From contig JAHECP010000005.1 in assembly GCA_024641665.1 (NCBI GenBank), positions 21,005-85,004 of the forward strand: a DNA stretch of 64,000 nt. Reading direction: 5' to 3'. A program made the translations under genes and the position numbers. This stretch comes from Acidobacteriota bacterium. GTDB taxonomy: Bacteria; Acidobacteriota; Vicinamibacteria; Vicinamibacterales; JAHECP01. Below are positions 18,211-27,061 of the stretch, piece after piece; within the stretch, counting starts at the first letter, position 1, and every line of letters starts with the position of its first letter. The notes beneath the pieces are model-generated. The model did not search any database. It was given only the letters and a program-made list of their open reading frames with translations, and had not been told where the DNA came from.

Positions 18211-18693
18211 ATGCAGACCTGCCTCTCGCGCAAACTCCCGCTCGTCTTCCTCATGCTATCGCTGGCAGCAGTGGCCTGGGCCGCACAGTCTAGACCGAAC
18301 TTCTCAGGAACCTGGAGCCAGATCGAGCCGGAGCTCGGTCCGGAAGACACGCACGTCGAGCGCATAGACCTGCACGACTCGACACTCAAGATCAAGGTGA
18401 AAGCTCAGTTTTCAGGAGGAGTCGGCTGGGGCGCTCTCAATCGTGAGCACACCTACACTATCGGTGGTCCAGCCGAAACCAGCACCGACCGAGACGGGCG
18501 CAGCCGCAGCATCATCGTGACATGGGACGGGCCTGCCCTGGTGTTCGTCAGGACGACGCAGGAGGGCGCGAATACGACCACAGAGCGAGAGGTGTGGTCC
18601 ATGTCAGAAGACGGGAAGAAGCTCACGAAGTGGCGACAGACGACGAGTTGGAAGGGGACACAACGAGGCCGGACAGTCCTTGAAAGGCGATAG
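18211..18693 (+). CDS. Small secreted lipocalin-like protein (160 aa)
   Basis: Exported hypothetical protein. A signal peptide (LPLVFLMLSLAAVAWAAQ) is followed by RPNFSGTWSQIEPE. The N-F-S/T-G-T-W start is common in small secreted proteins of Acidobacteriota and their relatives. The remainder is beta-rich with a charged end (REVWSMSEDGKKLTKWRQTT). AAAGGA lies 6 bases before the ATG. No role can be assigned from neighbours. Confidence 0.65.
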   Translation: MQTCLSRKLPLVFLMLSLAAVAWAAQSRPNFSGTWSQIEPELGPEDTHVERIDLHDSTLKIKVKAQFSGGVGWGALNREHTYTIGGPAETSTDRDGRSRSIIVTWDGPALVFVRTTQEGANTTTEREVWSMSEDGKKLTKWRQTTSWKGTQRGRTVLERR

Positions 18694-18784
18694 CCAGAAC
18701 GACAAACGAACCGGGGCCATCGAGATCTCCTTCTTGGCGGTGTCGCTCGAGATGGCAACCGGCATCGCCGGTCGCCCGCCGACC

Positions 18785-20206
18785 CTACTGTGACACCATC
18801 GCCTTCACGATCTCGTACAGCATCTGGGTGCCCGTCCGCACGTTCTCGATCGAGATCCGCTCGTTGTTCCCGTGCACGCCCGACTCGTCCGCCTGCGGGA
18901 TGAGGAACGGCGCGTAGCCGTACGACGCGATGCCGCGATCGCGGAAGAAGTGGCTGTCGGTGAAGCCGGTCGAGACCGACGGCACGATCGCCGCGTTGGG
19001 GTAGTGCGCCTTCGTGACGGTCGCAATCGCGCGGTAGAGCGCGTTGTCGGTGGACGACACGGCGGGCGTGAAGCCGAGCAACTGCTCGATCGTGATCCCC
19101 GGATCGTTGAGCGCGTCTTCGAGCTCGCGCTTGAACGCCGGCACGTCCTGGTCGGGCAGCAGGCGGCAGTCGAGCTCCGCGCTCGCCTCGGGCGGGATCA
19201 CGTTCACCTTCGGGCTCCCGGACAGCATCGTGATCGAGCACGTGTTGCGCGTCAGCGCCGCCTTCTCCGGATACTCCGTCTTCAGCCGCAGCAGCGCGTC
19301 GGGGTCCTTGACGGTCTTCGCCATGTCGAGGAAGGCGTCCTTCCACTGGGGCGGCGCGGTCGCCGCGATGCCCTTGAAGTACGTGTCGACCGCCGGGATG
19401 ATCCGTGGCGCGAACTCGTAGGTCTGCAGCCGGTAGAGCGCGCGAATGAGCCGGTTCACCGCCGACGCCACCGGCGGCTCCGAGCCGTGCCGCGGCGTGC
19501 CCGTGGACGTCAGCTTGAACCAGTACGGCACCTTCTGCGTGACCTCGATCCCGAACTCCTGCCGCCCCGCGTCCACGCTCCCGCCGCCGCCTTCGTTCAG
19601 GACGAAGCCGACGCCCTTGAACGCCTCGGGGTGATGCTCGACGACCCAGCCCGCGCCGTACGCGGCGCCCGCCTCCTCGTCGGCCGTCGCCATGAACACG
19701 ACGTCGCGATCGAGCGGCACCTTCGCGCGGTGCAGCGCGAGGAACGCCTCGAGCTCGACGATCCCGAGCGACTTCGTGTCGAGCGTGCCGCGCCCCCAGA
19801 TGTAGCCGTCCTTCACCGTCGCCGCGAACGGGTCGACGCTCCAGAACCGCGGATCGGCGGGGACGACGTCCATGTGGCTCAGGAGGAGCAGCGCCGGCTG
19901 CGATCCCCCTTTCAGCCGCGCCCAGATGTTGCCGCGCCCGGGCGCCGACTCGGCCGTCTCGAACGGGATCCCTTCCTTGGTGAGGATGTCGGCGAAGAAC
20001 TTCATCGTCCGATCTTCATGGCCGGGCGGATTGGTCGTGTTGAGGCGGATGTACTGCTCGAGATTGGCGACGGCCTCGTCCTGCAACGCGCGCATGTCGA
20101 CGGGCTGCTGCGCCCGCGGCAGCGCGGGCGCAACGAGACAGATGGCGACGAGCGAGAAGACGAGGCGGCGGCACGCGCCGGAGAAACGGCGGACGTTGTT
20201 GGGCAT
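18785..20206 (-). CDS. Secreted M20-family metallopeptidase (473 aa)
   Basis: Zinc exopeptidase of the M20 (carboxypeptidase-S/ACY1/ArgE) clan, exported by a signal peptide (residues 12-35). Metal-site motifs are present in order: LLSHMDVVPAD (His and the following Asp), GRGTLDTKS (bridging Asp), ATADEEAGA (catalytic Glu and metal Glu) and, near the C-terminus, GFTDSHFFRDRGI plus VHGNNERISIENV (the last zinc His). A dimerisation domain lies between about 225 and 350. AGGAT is found 9 bases before the ATG at 20206. It probably trims peptides outside the cytoplasm. It borders relic DNA on its 5' side. Confidence 0.85.
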   Translation of the reverse strand: MPNNVRRFSGACRRLVFSLVAICLVAPALPRAQQPVDMRALQDEAVANLEQYIRLNTTNPPGHEDRTMKFFADILTKEGIPFETAESAPGRGNIWARLKGGSQPALLLLSHMDVVPADPRFWSVDPFAATVKDGYIWGRGTLDTKSLGIVELEAFLALHRAKVPLDRDVVFMATADEEAGAAYGAGWVVEHHPEAFKGVGFVLNEGGGGSVDAGRQEFGIEVTQKVPYWFKLTSTGTPRHGSEPPVASAVNRLIRALYRLQTYEFAPRIIPAVDTYFKGIAATAPPQWKDAFLDMAKTVKDPDALLRLKTEYPEKAALTRNTCSITMLSGSPKVNVIPPEASAELDCRLLPDQDVPAFKRELEDALNDPGITIEQLLGFTPAVSSTDNALYRAIATVTKAHYPNAAIVPSVSTGFTDSHFFRDRGIASYGYAPFLIPQADESGVHGNNERISIENVRTGTQMLYEIVKAMVSQ

Positions 20207-20234
20207 GCGTAGATCCTGCCGCGAAAGCGGCCGC

Positions 20235-20537
20235 CCGCGCAAGCGCCCGGCGGCGCCGCCCAGTTCCGCAGCAGCAGGATCTGCCACGCGCCGCCGCGCC
20301 TGACCAGCCCGATCGTGTGCAGGTAGCGGGCGGCCGGGCGCGGCGGTCGGCGTCCACGGCCGGGCCGCTCAGCGCGCGGGCGAACCGGCCCGGGAGCTCG
20401 TTCGACTTGACGCCGGCCTTCACCCGGGCCGCGATCCGGCGGTAGTCGATGTCGACGAACGGCACCCCGATCGCCTGATACGGCGCCTCGCCGAACCCGC
20501 GGTACTCGTCGAGCGACATTCCGACGTCGTCGAGTGC
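20235..20537 (-). pseudogene. Frameshifted gene relic of unknown family
   Basis: The minus strand reads ALDDVGMSLDEYRGFGEAPY, QAIGVPFVDIDYRRIAARVK and AGVKSNELPGRFARALSG. After a frameshift near 20325 it continues as AARYLHTIGLVRRGGAWQIL then LLRNWAAPPG. The two parts look like one protein broken by an indel, ending like a SnoaL/DUF4440-type domain ('...GxWkIl...'). There is no start codon; the 5' side runs straight into a GIY-YIG fragment. I do not recognise the family with confidence. Confidence 0.45.
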
Positions 20538-20539
20538 CG

Positions 20540-20632
20540 GCGCGCGGCGAGATCGGAGGTGAGGCCGGTGTAGTGGCGGGCGGGCTCGGAGAGACTTTCG
20601 AGCAGGTGGACGATGCGCTTCGGGGAGGCCAT
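20540..20632 (-). pseudogene. GIY-YIG nuclease N-terminal relic
   Basis: The minus strand reads MASPKRIVHLLESLSEPARH then YTGLTSDLAAR. This is the start of a small GIY-YIG protein and keeps the YTG motif. It is cut after about 31 codons and fused to unrelated sequence. DNA around the RHYTGLTSDLAAR segment closely matches the relic at 7.9 kb, so the two come from related genes. Confidence 0.6.
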
Positions 20633-20818
20633 GCGTGGCCCGGCGCAAGGCGCGACCCGCGGACGGTGGCGAGAGAATCCTCGGACGTGCGGCGATCAGG
20701 GCGTCGAGGCTGGCAAAAGGTGCCTCGCCAGGAAAAGTTGGTCGTGGAAGGAAGAGCGGGTCCGCCTTCGCCTGTTACTTAGGTGAGCTCGCTGGTTTAC
20801 CCAGCCAGATCTGTCACC

Positions 20819-21431
20819 CTAGTCTTGGGATTTCACAGAGCGAAGGCTGGCGTCCCCAACCCGAAGCAGGGGCCACGGTAAACCCGTTGGTGATCGAGAC
20901 CGGTAGATCGTTTCGTGCGACACGCGCATCTCTGGATCATTAGGGTAGTCCCGAACGAGTCGCGCAGCGATCTGCTGGGGAGACCAGCGCTCCCCCAACC
21001 GGCGTTCGACCTCATGCCGCAGTCGGGTGTCTGCGGCCAGCTTTGCGGGCTTCGGCCGCCGGGCCCGACGCATCGCCGTCTTTCTCAGCCAGGCAGGCGC
21101 GATAGCGTTGTCGGCTACCGTTCGCGATGACTTCGCGGGAGATCGTCGATGGCGCCCGGCCCAGACGAGACGCGACCGCTCGCAGGGACTCTCCGGCGCG
21201 GAGCCCTCTCAATAGCTCCTCCCGTTCTGCGCACGACAGCCTCAGTGCTGAGCGCGCTCCCACAGGCGGCGGCAGCCCCCCGCATCGGAAGATCAGGCGT
21301 TGGATCGACTTGGTCGAGCACCCGACGGCGGCAGCCGCCACCGCAAACGTCTGGCCATCCGCGATGCGCCGTCTGATTTCCAAGTGTTCGGCAACGCTCA
21401 ACTGCCCACCACGATTCCCGAACTGCCGCAT
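20819..21431 (-). pseudogene. IS30-family transposase, frameshifted and truncated
   Basis: The first part (21431 down to about 21070) has an HTH region with STKSIQRLIFRCGG, LRAGESLRAVASRLGRAPST and ISREVIANGSRQRYRACLAEK, typical of IS30 N-termini. A one-base shift near 21060-21080 moves the frame to MRRARRPKPAKLAADTRLRH and RWSPQQIAARLVRDYPNDPE followed by MRVSHETIYRS. Homology stops there, before the DDE catalytic domain, so the element is dead. It lies next to the left end of an IS3-type element. Confidence 0.8.
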
Positions 21432-21539
21432 CGGTCCACCCCCACGTGATCAACACCGCCCACATCGTCGCAGACAATGTTACGTCGATCACGTGAGACC
21501 GCCTCCGATTCAGTGGACACCTTTCCAAAGGCGGATAGG

Positions 21540-21868
21540 ATGTCCACGATGCCCACAGACGCGAAAGGCCGGCGCCGCCGGCGGTCGTTCACGGATGAGT
21601 TCAAAGCGGGGGCGGTGCGCCTGGTGCTCGATGATGGCAAGACGGTCGGCCAGGTGGCCCGGAACTCGATCTGACCGAGACCGCCCTCCGAGAATGGGTC
21701 AACCGGGCGCGGGCCGACCGCACCCACGGGCGGACGGGGTTGACGACGGCCGAGCGGGAGGAGCTCACGCGGCTGCGCAAAGAAAACCGGCAGCTACGAC
21801 TTGAGCGGGAGATCCTAAAAAACGCCGCGGCCTTCTTCGCGAAAGAGCCAGCGACACGTTCGCGCTGA
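21540..21868 (+). pseudogene. IS3-family OrfA with a one-base deletion
   Basis: Codons from the ATG at 21540 read RRSFTDEFKAGAVRLVLDDG then KTVGQVARN and hit a stop at 21672. One missing base near 21660 explains this, because the next frame continues LTETALREWVNRARADRTHG, RTGLTTAEREELTRLRKENR and QLRLEREILKNAAAFFAKE to the stop at 21866-21868. That is the normal OrfA helix-turn-helix plus leucine-zipper pattern. The second half is intact and in the correct frame for the slippery site, so loss of activity looks recent. Confidence 0.75.
21817..21823 (+). promoter_or_regulatory. Programmed -1 frameshift site (A AAA AAC)
   Basis: The heptamer AAAAAAC sits in the OrfA frame as CTA-AAA-AAC, the exact phase needed for -1 slippage. 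The -1 frame leads without a stop into OrfB (...DTFALIHARKATFPITTMCQ). This is the usual way IS3 elements make the OrfAB transposase. Confidence 0.75.
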
Positions 21869-21903
21869 TTCACGCGAGGAAGGCGACCTTCCCCATCACG
21901 ACG

Positions 21904-22797
21904 ATGTGCCAGGTTCTGGGGGTTTCGGCGAGCGGCTATCACGCTTGGTGCCGGCGGCCGGAATCGGCCCACGCGCACCGCGATCGGCAGCTGCGTGTGC
22001 TGGTGCGGGCGTCGTTCGACGGGAGCAAGCAGCGGTACGGCAGCCCGCGCATTCACGAGGACCTGCGCGAGCAAGACGTCTGCGTCAGCCGCAAGCGCGT
22101 GATTCGATTGATGCAGGAGGACGGCCTGAAAGCCCGCGCGCGCAAGCGGTTCAAGTGCACCACGATGAGCGACCACGACCAGCCGGTCGCGGCGAATCTG
22201 CTCGACCGGCAGTTCACGGCCGAGGCCCCGAATCGGCGCTGGGTGGGCGACACGACGGAGTTCGTCATCGGCGAGAGCGGGAAACTCTACTTGGCCGCGA
22301 TTCTGGACCTCTTCTCGCGGTTCGTCGTCGGCTGGGCCCTCAGCGCGGTGAACGACCGACACCTGGCCATCAAGGCCTTGGAGATGGCGTGGCGGCGGCG
22401 GTGTCCGGACGCCGGTCTGCTGCACCACTCCGACCAGGGCTGCACCTACGCCAGCCAGGATTACCAGGCCATCCTCGACGCGCGCGGCTTGATCGGCAGC
22501 ATGAGCCGCCGGGGGGACTGCTACGATAACGCGGTCATGGAGAGCTTCTTCTCGACGGTGAAGAGCGAGCTCGGTGAGCACTTCGACGGCCACGGCGAGG
22601 CCAAGATGGCGTTGTTCGACTACATCGAGGTGTTCTACAACCAACGACGCCGGCATTCGACGCTCGGTCAGATCAGCCCGGCGGCGTTCGCGAACGACGA
22701 GCACAGGAGACTCACGCGGCGTAGTCAACCTGTCCACCGGATCGGGATCAAGGCCAGTAATGGATGCCACCCGCCCTGCGCGCGCACGCGCGTTTGA
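21904..22797 (+). CDS. IS3-family transposase OrfB (297 aa)
   Basis: DDE transposase/integrase catalytic subunit. It starts with an HTH-21-like region (MCQVLGVSASGYHAWCRRPE), then the rve catalytic core. The three acidic residues are visible: Asp in WVGDTTEF near residue 115, Asp in HHSDQGCTYAS near residue 178, and Glu in DNAVMESFFSTVKSEL near residue 214. The reading frame also extends upstream to the slippery site, as expected for an OrfAB fusion product. With OrfA damaged, the element is probably immobile unless complemented. Confidence 0.88.
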   Translation: MCQVLGVSASGYHAWCRRPESAHAHRDRQLRVLVRASFDGSKQRYGSPRIHEDLREQDVCVSRKRVIRLMQEDGLKARARKRFKCTTMSDHDQPVAANLLDRQFTAEAPNRRWVGDTTEFVIGESGKLYLAAILDLFSRFVVGWALSAVNDRHLAIKALEMAWRRRCPDAGLLHHSDQGCTYASQDYQAILDARGLIGSMSRRGDCYDNAVMESFFSTVKSELGEHFDGHGEAKMALFDYIEVFYNQRRRHSTLGQISPAAFANDEHRRLTRRSQPVHRIGIKASNGCHPPCARTRV

Positions 22798-22987
22798 AGT
22801 GTGCAGAAGGGTCTGACAAGGCTCTTGCCGCCACGAGCGGGGCGCGATCATCTTATCTGTCGGTCCCGCCGAGCTCACTCTTTCGGCACCGTGTTAGACC
22901 GATCTTGGACACTTTGCCCGCCGGAAAGTTCGCCAATCATCAGAATTCCTAGTGTTTTGCGTCGATGTCGTGTGCTCGCGAGCTAGA

Positions 22988-24765
22988 TGTAGTGTCACGT
23001 CATTGACCAGATAGCGTTTGCAATACTGTTGAGTGGAGGTAGAATGGGATGACACGAAACGGAGGGGCGCGCCGTGTTCATCCGCACGCAGACCAACGGC
23101 CCTCGCACCTACCTGCTCCTCGTTGAAAACGAACGCGTGGACGGCCGCCTGGTGCAGCGCGTCCTCCATCGCTTCGGACGCCTGGACGAGTTGCAGGCGT
23201 CGGGACAGCTCGACACCTTGGTGCGGAGTCTGGGCCGGTTCGCCGAGAAGGTCGCCCTCCTCGATGCGCATGCGAAGGGCGAGATGACGTCGACGCGGAC
23301 CGTCACACTTGGGCCCGGCCTGATCTTCGAGCGCCTGTGGCAGGAGTGCGGCATGCAAGCGGTGCTGCAGGAGCAGCTGGCGACGCGTCGATTCGACTTC
23401 GATGTGGAGCGCGCGATCTTCCTGACGGTGCTCCACCGGCTGATGGCGCCCGGTAGTGATCGAGCCGCCCAGCGATGGAAACAGGACTATGCCTTGCCCG
23501 GGACCGAGGCGCTCGGCCTTCATCAGCTCTACCGGGCCATGCGGTGGTTGGGCGCGCCGCTGCCGGCGGCGGCACAGACGGGCGCGACGCCGTTTGCCCC
23601 GCGGACGCAGAAGGACCGCATCGAAGAAGCGTTGTTTGCGCGCCGCCGAGACCTCTTCAACCAGAATCTCCATCTGGTCTTCTTCGACACCACCTCGATC
23701 GACTTCGAGGGCACCGGCGGCCAAACCATCGGGCACCACGGCCACTCGAAGGATCACCGGCCCGACGTGCGGCAAATGGTGGTCGGCGTCGTGCTCGACG
23801 CGGACGGTCACCCGGTCTGCAGCGAGATGTGGCCGGGCAACACGACGGATGTGAAAACGTTGATCCCGATCGTGGACCGCCTCAAGCAGGTCTTCCACGT
23901 GCGCGACGTCTGTGTCGTGGCGGACCGCGGGATGATCAGCGCGGAGACGATCGCCGCGCTTGACGATCGAGAGTGGTCGTACATACTCGGCGTGCGCATG
24001 CGGAGCTCGACGGAAGCGCGGGCGGTCGTCGGTGCGAAAGGGCGATGGACCGAGGTGTTCCCAGCCCGTACGGCGAGTCATGACCCGGCGCCATTGCAGG
24101 TGAAAGAGGTGAGGGTCGGCGAGCACCGCTACATCGTCTGTTTCAATGCGGAGCAGGCGCGCAAGGACCGACACGATCGCGAGGCGATCGTCGCGGCGCT
24201 GCGCACCGCGTTGTCGCACGGCGACAAGGCGCTCGTGGGCAACAGAGGATATCGGCGGTTTCTCAAGAGTCAGGGCACCCGCTTTACGATCGATACCGCG
24301 AAAGTCGAGGACGATGCCCGGTATGACGGGCTGTGGGTGCTGCGCACCGACACAGACCTCGAGCCGCTGGTCGTGGCCCTGGCCTACAAACACCTCTGGA
24401 TGGTCGAAGCCATCTTCCGGTCGATGAAGTCGGTCCTCGAGACCCGCCCGATCTACCATCAGCGCGACGAGCACATTCGCGGCCACGTCTTCTGTTCGTT
24501 CTTGGCGCTCGTCCTCCGGCAGGAGCTCGAGCGGCGACTGGCTGCGAAGCGCTGGTCGCTGGAGTGGGCCGACGTGATGCGCGACCTCGACGCGCTGCAC
24601 GAGACGACGATCACGATCGATGGCCACGCGTACCTCGTGCGCAGCGAAGCCAAACGAACCGTCGGCAAAGTCTTTCAGGCCTGCGGGGTCGCCATCCCGC
24701 CGGCGCTGCGGCCAGCCGAGGCCCCTGGGGTACCCCCGGAGCCCGGAGGCGGACGTGTCACTACA
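22988..24765 (+). mobile_element. IS1634-type insertion sequence (about 1.78 kb)
   Basis: A 14-bp inverted repeat, TGTAGTGTCACGTC at 22988-23001 and GACGTGTCACTACA at 24752-24765 (13 of 14 pair), brackets a single long transposase gene. The transposase stop lies 18 bases beyond the right repeat. The element is next to the IS3 copy and about 160 bases from the end of the sugar operon. No clear target duplication was found. Confidence 0.6.
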
Positions 24766-24783
24766 CGAAAGACGCGGCTGTAA
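23074..24783 (+). CDS. IS1634-family (IS4-like) transposase (569 aa)
   Basis: Full-length DDE transposase of the IS1634 group. Typical segments are the opening MFIRTQTNGPRTYLLLVENE, FFDTTSIDFEG near residue 210 (first catalytic Asp), VCVVADRGMISAETI near residue 285 (second Asp) and a C-terminal HLWMVEAIFRSMKSVLETRP near residue 450 (Glu of the Y/H...E signature). The GTG start at 23074 follows GGAGGG by 7 bases. No internal stop is present, so this copy may still be active. Confidence 0.88.
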   Translation: MFIRTQTNGPRTYLLLVENERVDGRLVQRVLHRFGRLDELQASGQLDTLVRSLGRFAEKVALLDAHAKGEMTSTRTVTLGPGLIFERLWQECGMQAVLQEQLATRRFDFDVERAIFLTVLHRLMAPGSDRAAQRWKQDYALPGTEALGLHQLYRAMRWLGAPLPAAAQTGATPFAPRTQKDRIEEALFARRRDLFNQNLHLVFFDTTSIDFEGTGGQTIGHHGHSKDHRPDVRQMVVGVVLDADGHPVCSEMWPGNTTDVKTLIPIVDRLKQVFHVRDVCVVADRGMISAETIAALDDREWSYILGVRMRSSTEARAVVGAKGRWTEVFPARTASHDPAPLQVKEVRVGEHRYIVCFNAEQARKDRHDREAIVAALRTALSHGDKALVGNRGYRRFLKSQGTRFTIDTAKVEDDARYDGLWVLRTDTDLEPLVVALAYKHLWMVEAIFRSMKSVLETRPIYHQRDEHIRGHVFCSFLALVLRQELERRLAAKRWSLEWADVMRDLDALHETTITIDGHAYLVRSEAKRTVGKVFQACGVAIPPALRPAEAPGVPPEPGGGRVTTRKTRL

Positions 24784-24926
24784 GTGTCTGCACGCGCAGG
24801 ACTTCACTTTTGAAAGTGTTCAAGATGGGTTAGATCCACAGCCCGGGCGGCCCTTGTCTGTGTTGCTGGCGTCGCGGTTTACCTGGGGAGGTCTGTCCCC
24901 GAACGTCTCCATCGGACGCCTCCTCC

Positions 24927-25505
24927 CTACAGCGCCGCCGCGAGGCAGGCGATGTGCGCGAGTTCCTCGACGAGGTCCGCCAGATAGAAGGCCGCGACCA
25001 CGGTTATTCCGAGCGTGACCAGACCGTGCTCCTCGAGCAGCAGGGCCGCGCATCCAGGATTGGTCGTGATTGCGTCGGCCACCCGCTGCTGCAGCGTATC
25101 GGACCCCGACGGGGCGAACGACACCCGCGGGATTGGACGCTGTTTGAATGCCGCATCGGTGAGCATGGGGATGTCGCGCTTCTTGACTGCAAAGGCCGTC
25201 GCGTGCGGCGGGTGCACATGGAGGACCGCGCCGATGTCCGGGCGCAGGCGCAGGATGTCGGCGTGGTACCGGTATTCCTTGGAGGGCTGATATCCAGCGG
25301 GCGACTGGCAGGCGTAGGACGCGATGTCCACCTCGACCAGGCTCGTCGGCTCGGTGTCTCCGAGCGACACCCCCGTCGGCGTGATGAGCATGCGGCCTGA
25401 ATCGACTCGCGCGCTGAAGTTACCTCCTGATCCCCTGACCAAATGACGGCTGTACGCCAGGCGGGCGTACTTGACCAACTGCTGCCGGATCCCGTCCTCC
25501 GTCAT
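24927..25505 (-). CDS. Class II aldolase/adducin-family protein (192 aa)
   Basis: Likely cytoplasmic zinc aldolase or epimerase of the FucA/AraD family, last gene of a three-gene sugar operon. Seen: GSGGNFSARVD (phosphate/substrate loop), LVEVDI, the zinc-site HVHPPHA near residue 97 and the later EEHGLVT His near residue 158. It has AraD/FucA length, slightly short at the C-terminus. With a fucose-isomerase-type enzyme and a kinase upstream, cleavage of a 1-phosphoketose to dihydroxyacetone phosphate plus an aldehyde is the simplest role. A 4-epimerase role cannot be excluded. The ATG overlaps the kinase stop (ATGA), indicating translational coupling. Confidence 0.8.
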   Translation of the reverse strand: MTEDGIRQQLVKYARLAYSRHLVRGSGGNFSARVDSGRMLITPTGVSLGDTEPTSLVEVDIASYACQSPAGYQPSKEYRYHADILRLRPDIGAVLHVHPPHATAFAVKKRDIPMLTDAAFKQRPIPRVSFAPSGSDTLQQRVADAITTNPGCAALLLEEHGLVTLGITVVAAFYLADLVEELAHIACLAAAL

Positions 25506-27061
25506 CCAAGGTCTCCTCGGCCGACCCGCGCTCCCGGCAGATCGATGCCCGCCAGGCGCGCGAAATAGGGTTCGACATCTTTGTACAGATCGCGGTAGAG
25601 CGGATAGAGCCGGTCGTAGGTGGCGCCCGCCCGCTCGTCTGGCGAGAAGAGACGGACCCGCTTCACGTGGATGGCGATCGCCTCATCGAAGTCTTGATAC
25701 ACGCCGAGCCCGACCCCGGCGAGCAGCGCGGCGCCGAGCACCTCGGTCTGCGTCTCCACCATGCTGACGACCGGCTTGCCCAGCACGTCCGCGATGATCT
25801 GGTTCCAGACCGTACTGCGGGCGGCGGTACCGCCGATCCGCAGTGCCGGGATGGCGAGCCCCTGCTCGGTCTCGAGGATCTCCACGGTCTGGCGGATCGC
25901 GAACGCGGCACCCTCGAGCACCGATCGCAGCACGTCGCAGCGCTCGTGTGCAAGGGTGATCCCGAGGAACACGCTGCGGGCCTTCGGGTTCCAGACTGGC
26001 GTGCGCTCCCCGGAGATGTACGGCAGGAAGATGAGCCCCTTGCTTCCCGGCGGCGCCTTGGCCGCCTCCGCCGTGAGCAAATCGTACGTATCCTGTCCCG
26101 AACACCGCGCGAGAGCCTGCTCCGGCTGTCCGAACGTATCGCGCATCCAGCGCCACGACGAACCGATCCCGTTGAGGGCACCGATGGCGAGCCACCGGCC
26201 GGCCGCCGTGTGCGAACAGTTCATGAAGCGGCGGTCGAACTCCGCCTCTAGCAGGTTCGTGCACACGCGCGCTGCGGTGCCCATGATCACGAAGCACTCG
26301 CCCGGCTCCATGACGCCGCAGCCGATCGAGGCCGCCACCGTATCCATGCAGCCGGCGACGACCGGTGTGCGCGCACGGAGCCCGGTCAGTTCCGCAGCCT
26401 CTGCCGTGACCAGCCCCGCGAGCGCCAGGCTGGGCAAAGGGCGCGGCAGCTTCTCGCGCGGGATTCCGAGCGCCTCCAGGAAGGGCCAATGCCACTGGAG
26501 TCGCCTGATGTCGAACAGCAGGGTGGTGCAGGCGCGCGAGTGGTCGATGGTGAACTCACCCGTCAGACGCGCGACGAGATAGCCGCCGGGGACCAGGAGC
26601 TTGCAGGCTGCGCGGAACGTCTCCGGCTCGTTCCCTTCGAGCCACAGGATCGTCGGGAGCGAGTACGCCCCAGGGGCGAGCGGGTTGCCCGTGATCTCGA
26701 AGATGCGTTCGGGACCGATCGTGCGAGCGATGCGGTCCACCTCAGGCACCGCGCGCTGGTCCCAGAGCATGATGGCGGCCCGGAGCGGCCGTCCCGCCGC
26801 ATCGACCGCGACCAGTCCGTTCGTGCAGCTAACGCCTACCCCCTGAATGGCGGAGGGGTCGGTCCCATTGATGGCCTGACGAATCGCGAGCACGGCGGCC
26901 TGCCACCACGTTTCGGCATCGTGCTCCGCATGACCCGGCACCGCGCTCGTCATCCGGTACTCGACGTAACCGGACCCGAGCTGCTCGTCCGACCCGGTTG
27001 CGAAGAGGCCGGCCTTCGCGCCGGTGCCGCCGATGTCGAGCCCGAGCAGGCAGGGTTTCAT
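25502..27061 (-). CDS. FGGY-family carbohydrate kinase, xylulokinase-like (519 aa)
   Basis: Phosphorylates a ketose or sugar acid in the cytoplasm with ATP. The actin-like ATPase N-lobe opens with LLGLDIGGTGAKAGLF. The catalytic Asp lies in AGCMDTVAASIG near residue 240. The region ISGERTPVWNPKARSVFLGI near residue 345 and the adenosine motif LRIGGTAARSTVWNQIIADV near residue 400 match FGGY kinases, closest in pattern to xylulokinase/gluconokinase types. It overlaps the isomerase gene upstream by ATGA and the aldolase gene downstream by ATGA, so the three form one operon. By position it should act on the isomerase product. Confidence 0.85.
   Translation of the reverse strand: MKPCLLGLDIGGTGAKAGLFATGSDEQLGSGYVEYRMTSAVPGHAEHDAETWWQAAVLAIRQAINGTDPSAIQGVGVSCTNGLVAVDAAGRPLRAAIMLWDQRAVPEVDRIARTIGPERIFEITGNPLAPGAYSLPTILWLEGNEPETFRAACKLLVPGGYLVARLTGEFTIDHSRACTTLLFDIRRLQWHWPFLEALGIPREKLPRPLPSLALAGLVTAEAAELTGLRARTPVVAGCMDTVAASIGCGVMEPGECFVIMGTAARVCTNLLEAEFDRRFMNCSHTAAGRWLAIGALNGIGSSWRWMRDTFGQPEQALARCSGQDTYDLLTAEAAKAPPGSKGLIFLPYISGERTPVWNPKARSVFLGITLAHERCDVLRSVLEGAAFAIRQTVEILETEQGLAIPALRIGGTAARSTVWNQIIADVLGKPVVSMVETQTEVLGAALLAGVGLGVYQDFDEAIAIHVKRVRLFSPDERAGATYDRLYPLYRDLYKDVEPYFARLAGIDLPGARVGRGDLG

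Larger units (their letters stand above)
21505..22745 (+). mobile_element. IS3-family insertion sequence (about 1.24 kb)
   Basis: Ends are proposed from a 15-bp imperfect inverted repeat: CCGATTCAGTGGACA at 21505-21519 and TGTCCACCGGATCGG at 22731-22745, which pair at 13 of 15 positions. Inside are an OrfA-type helix-turn-helix gene and an OrfB-type DDE gene in the -1 frame, the standard IS3 arrangement. The OrfB stop (22797) falls beyond the proposed right end, so the true end may be slightly further out or the last codons may come from the target. I saw no clear target duplication. Confidence 0.6.

Noticed and set aside
24784..24926. A possible additional gene between the IS1634 element and the aldolase gene.
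   Set aside because: Only 140 bases, with no start codon plus ribosome site and no conserved pattern.
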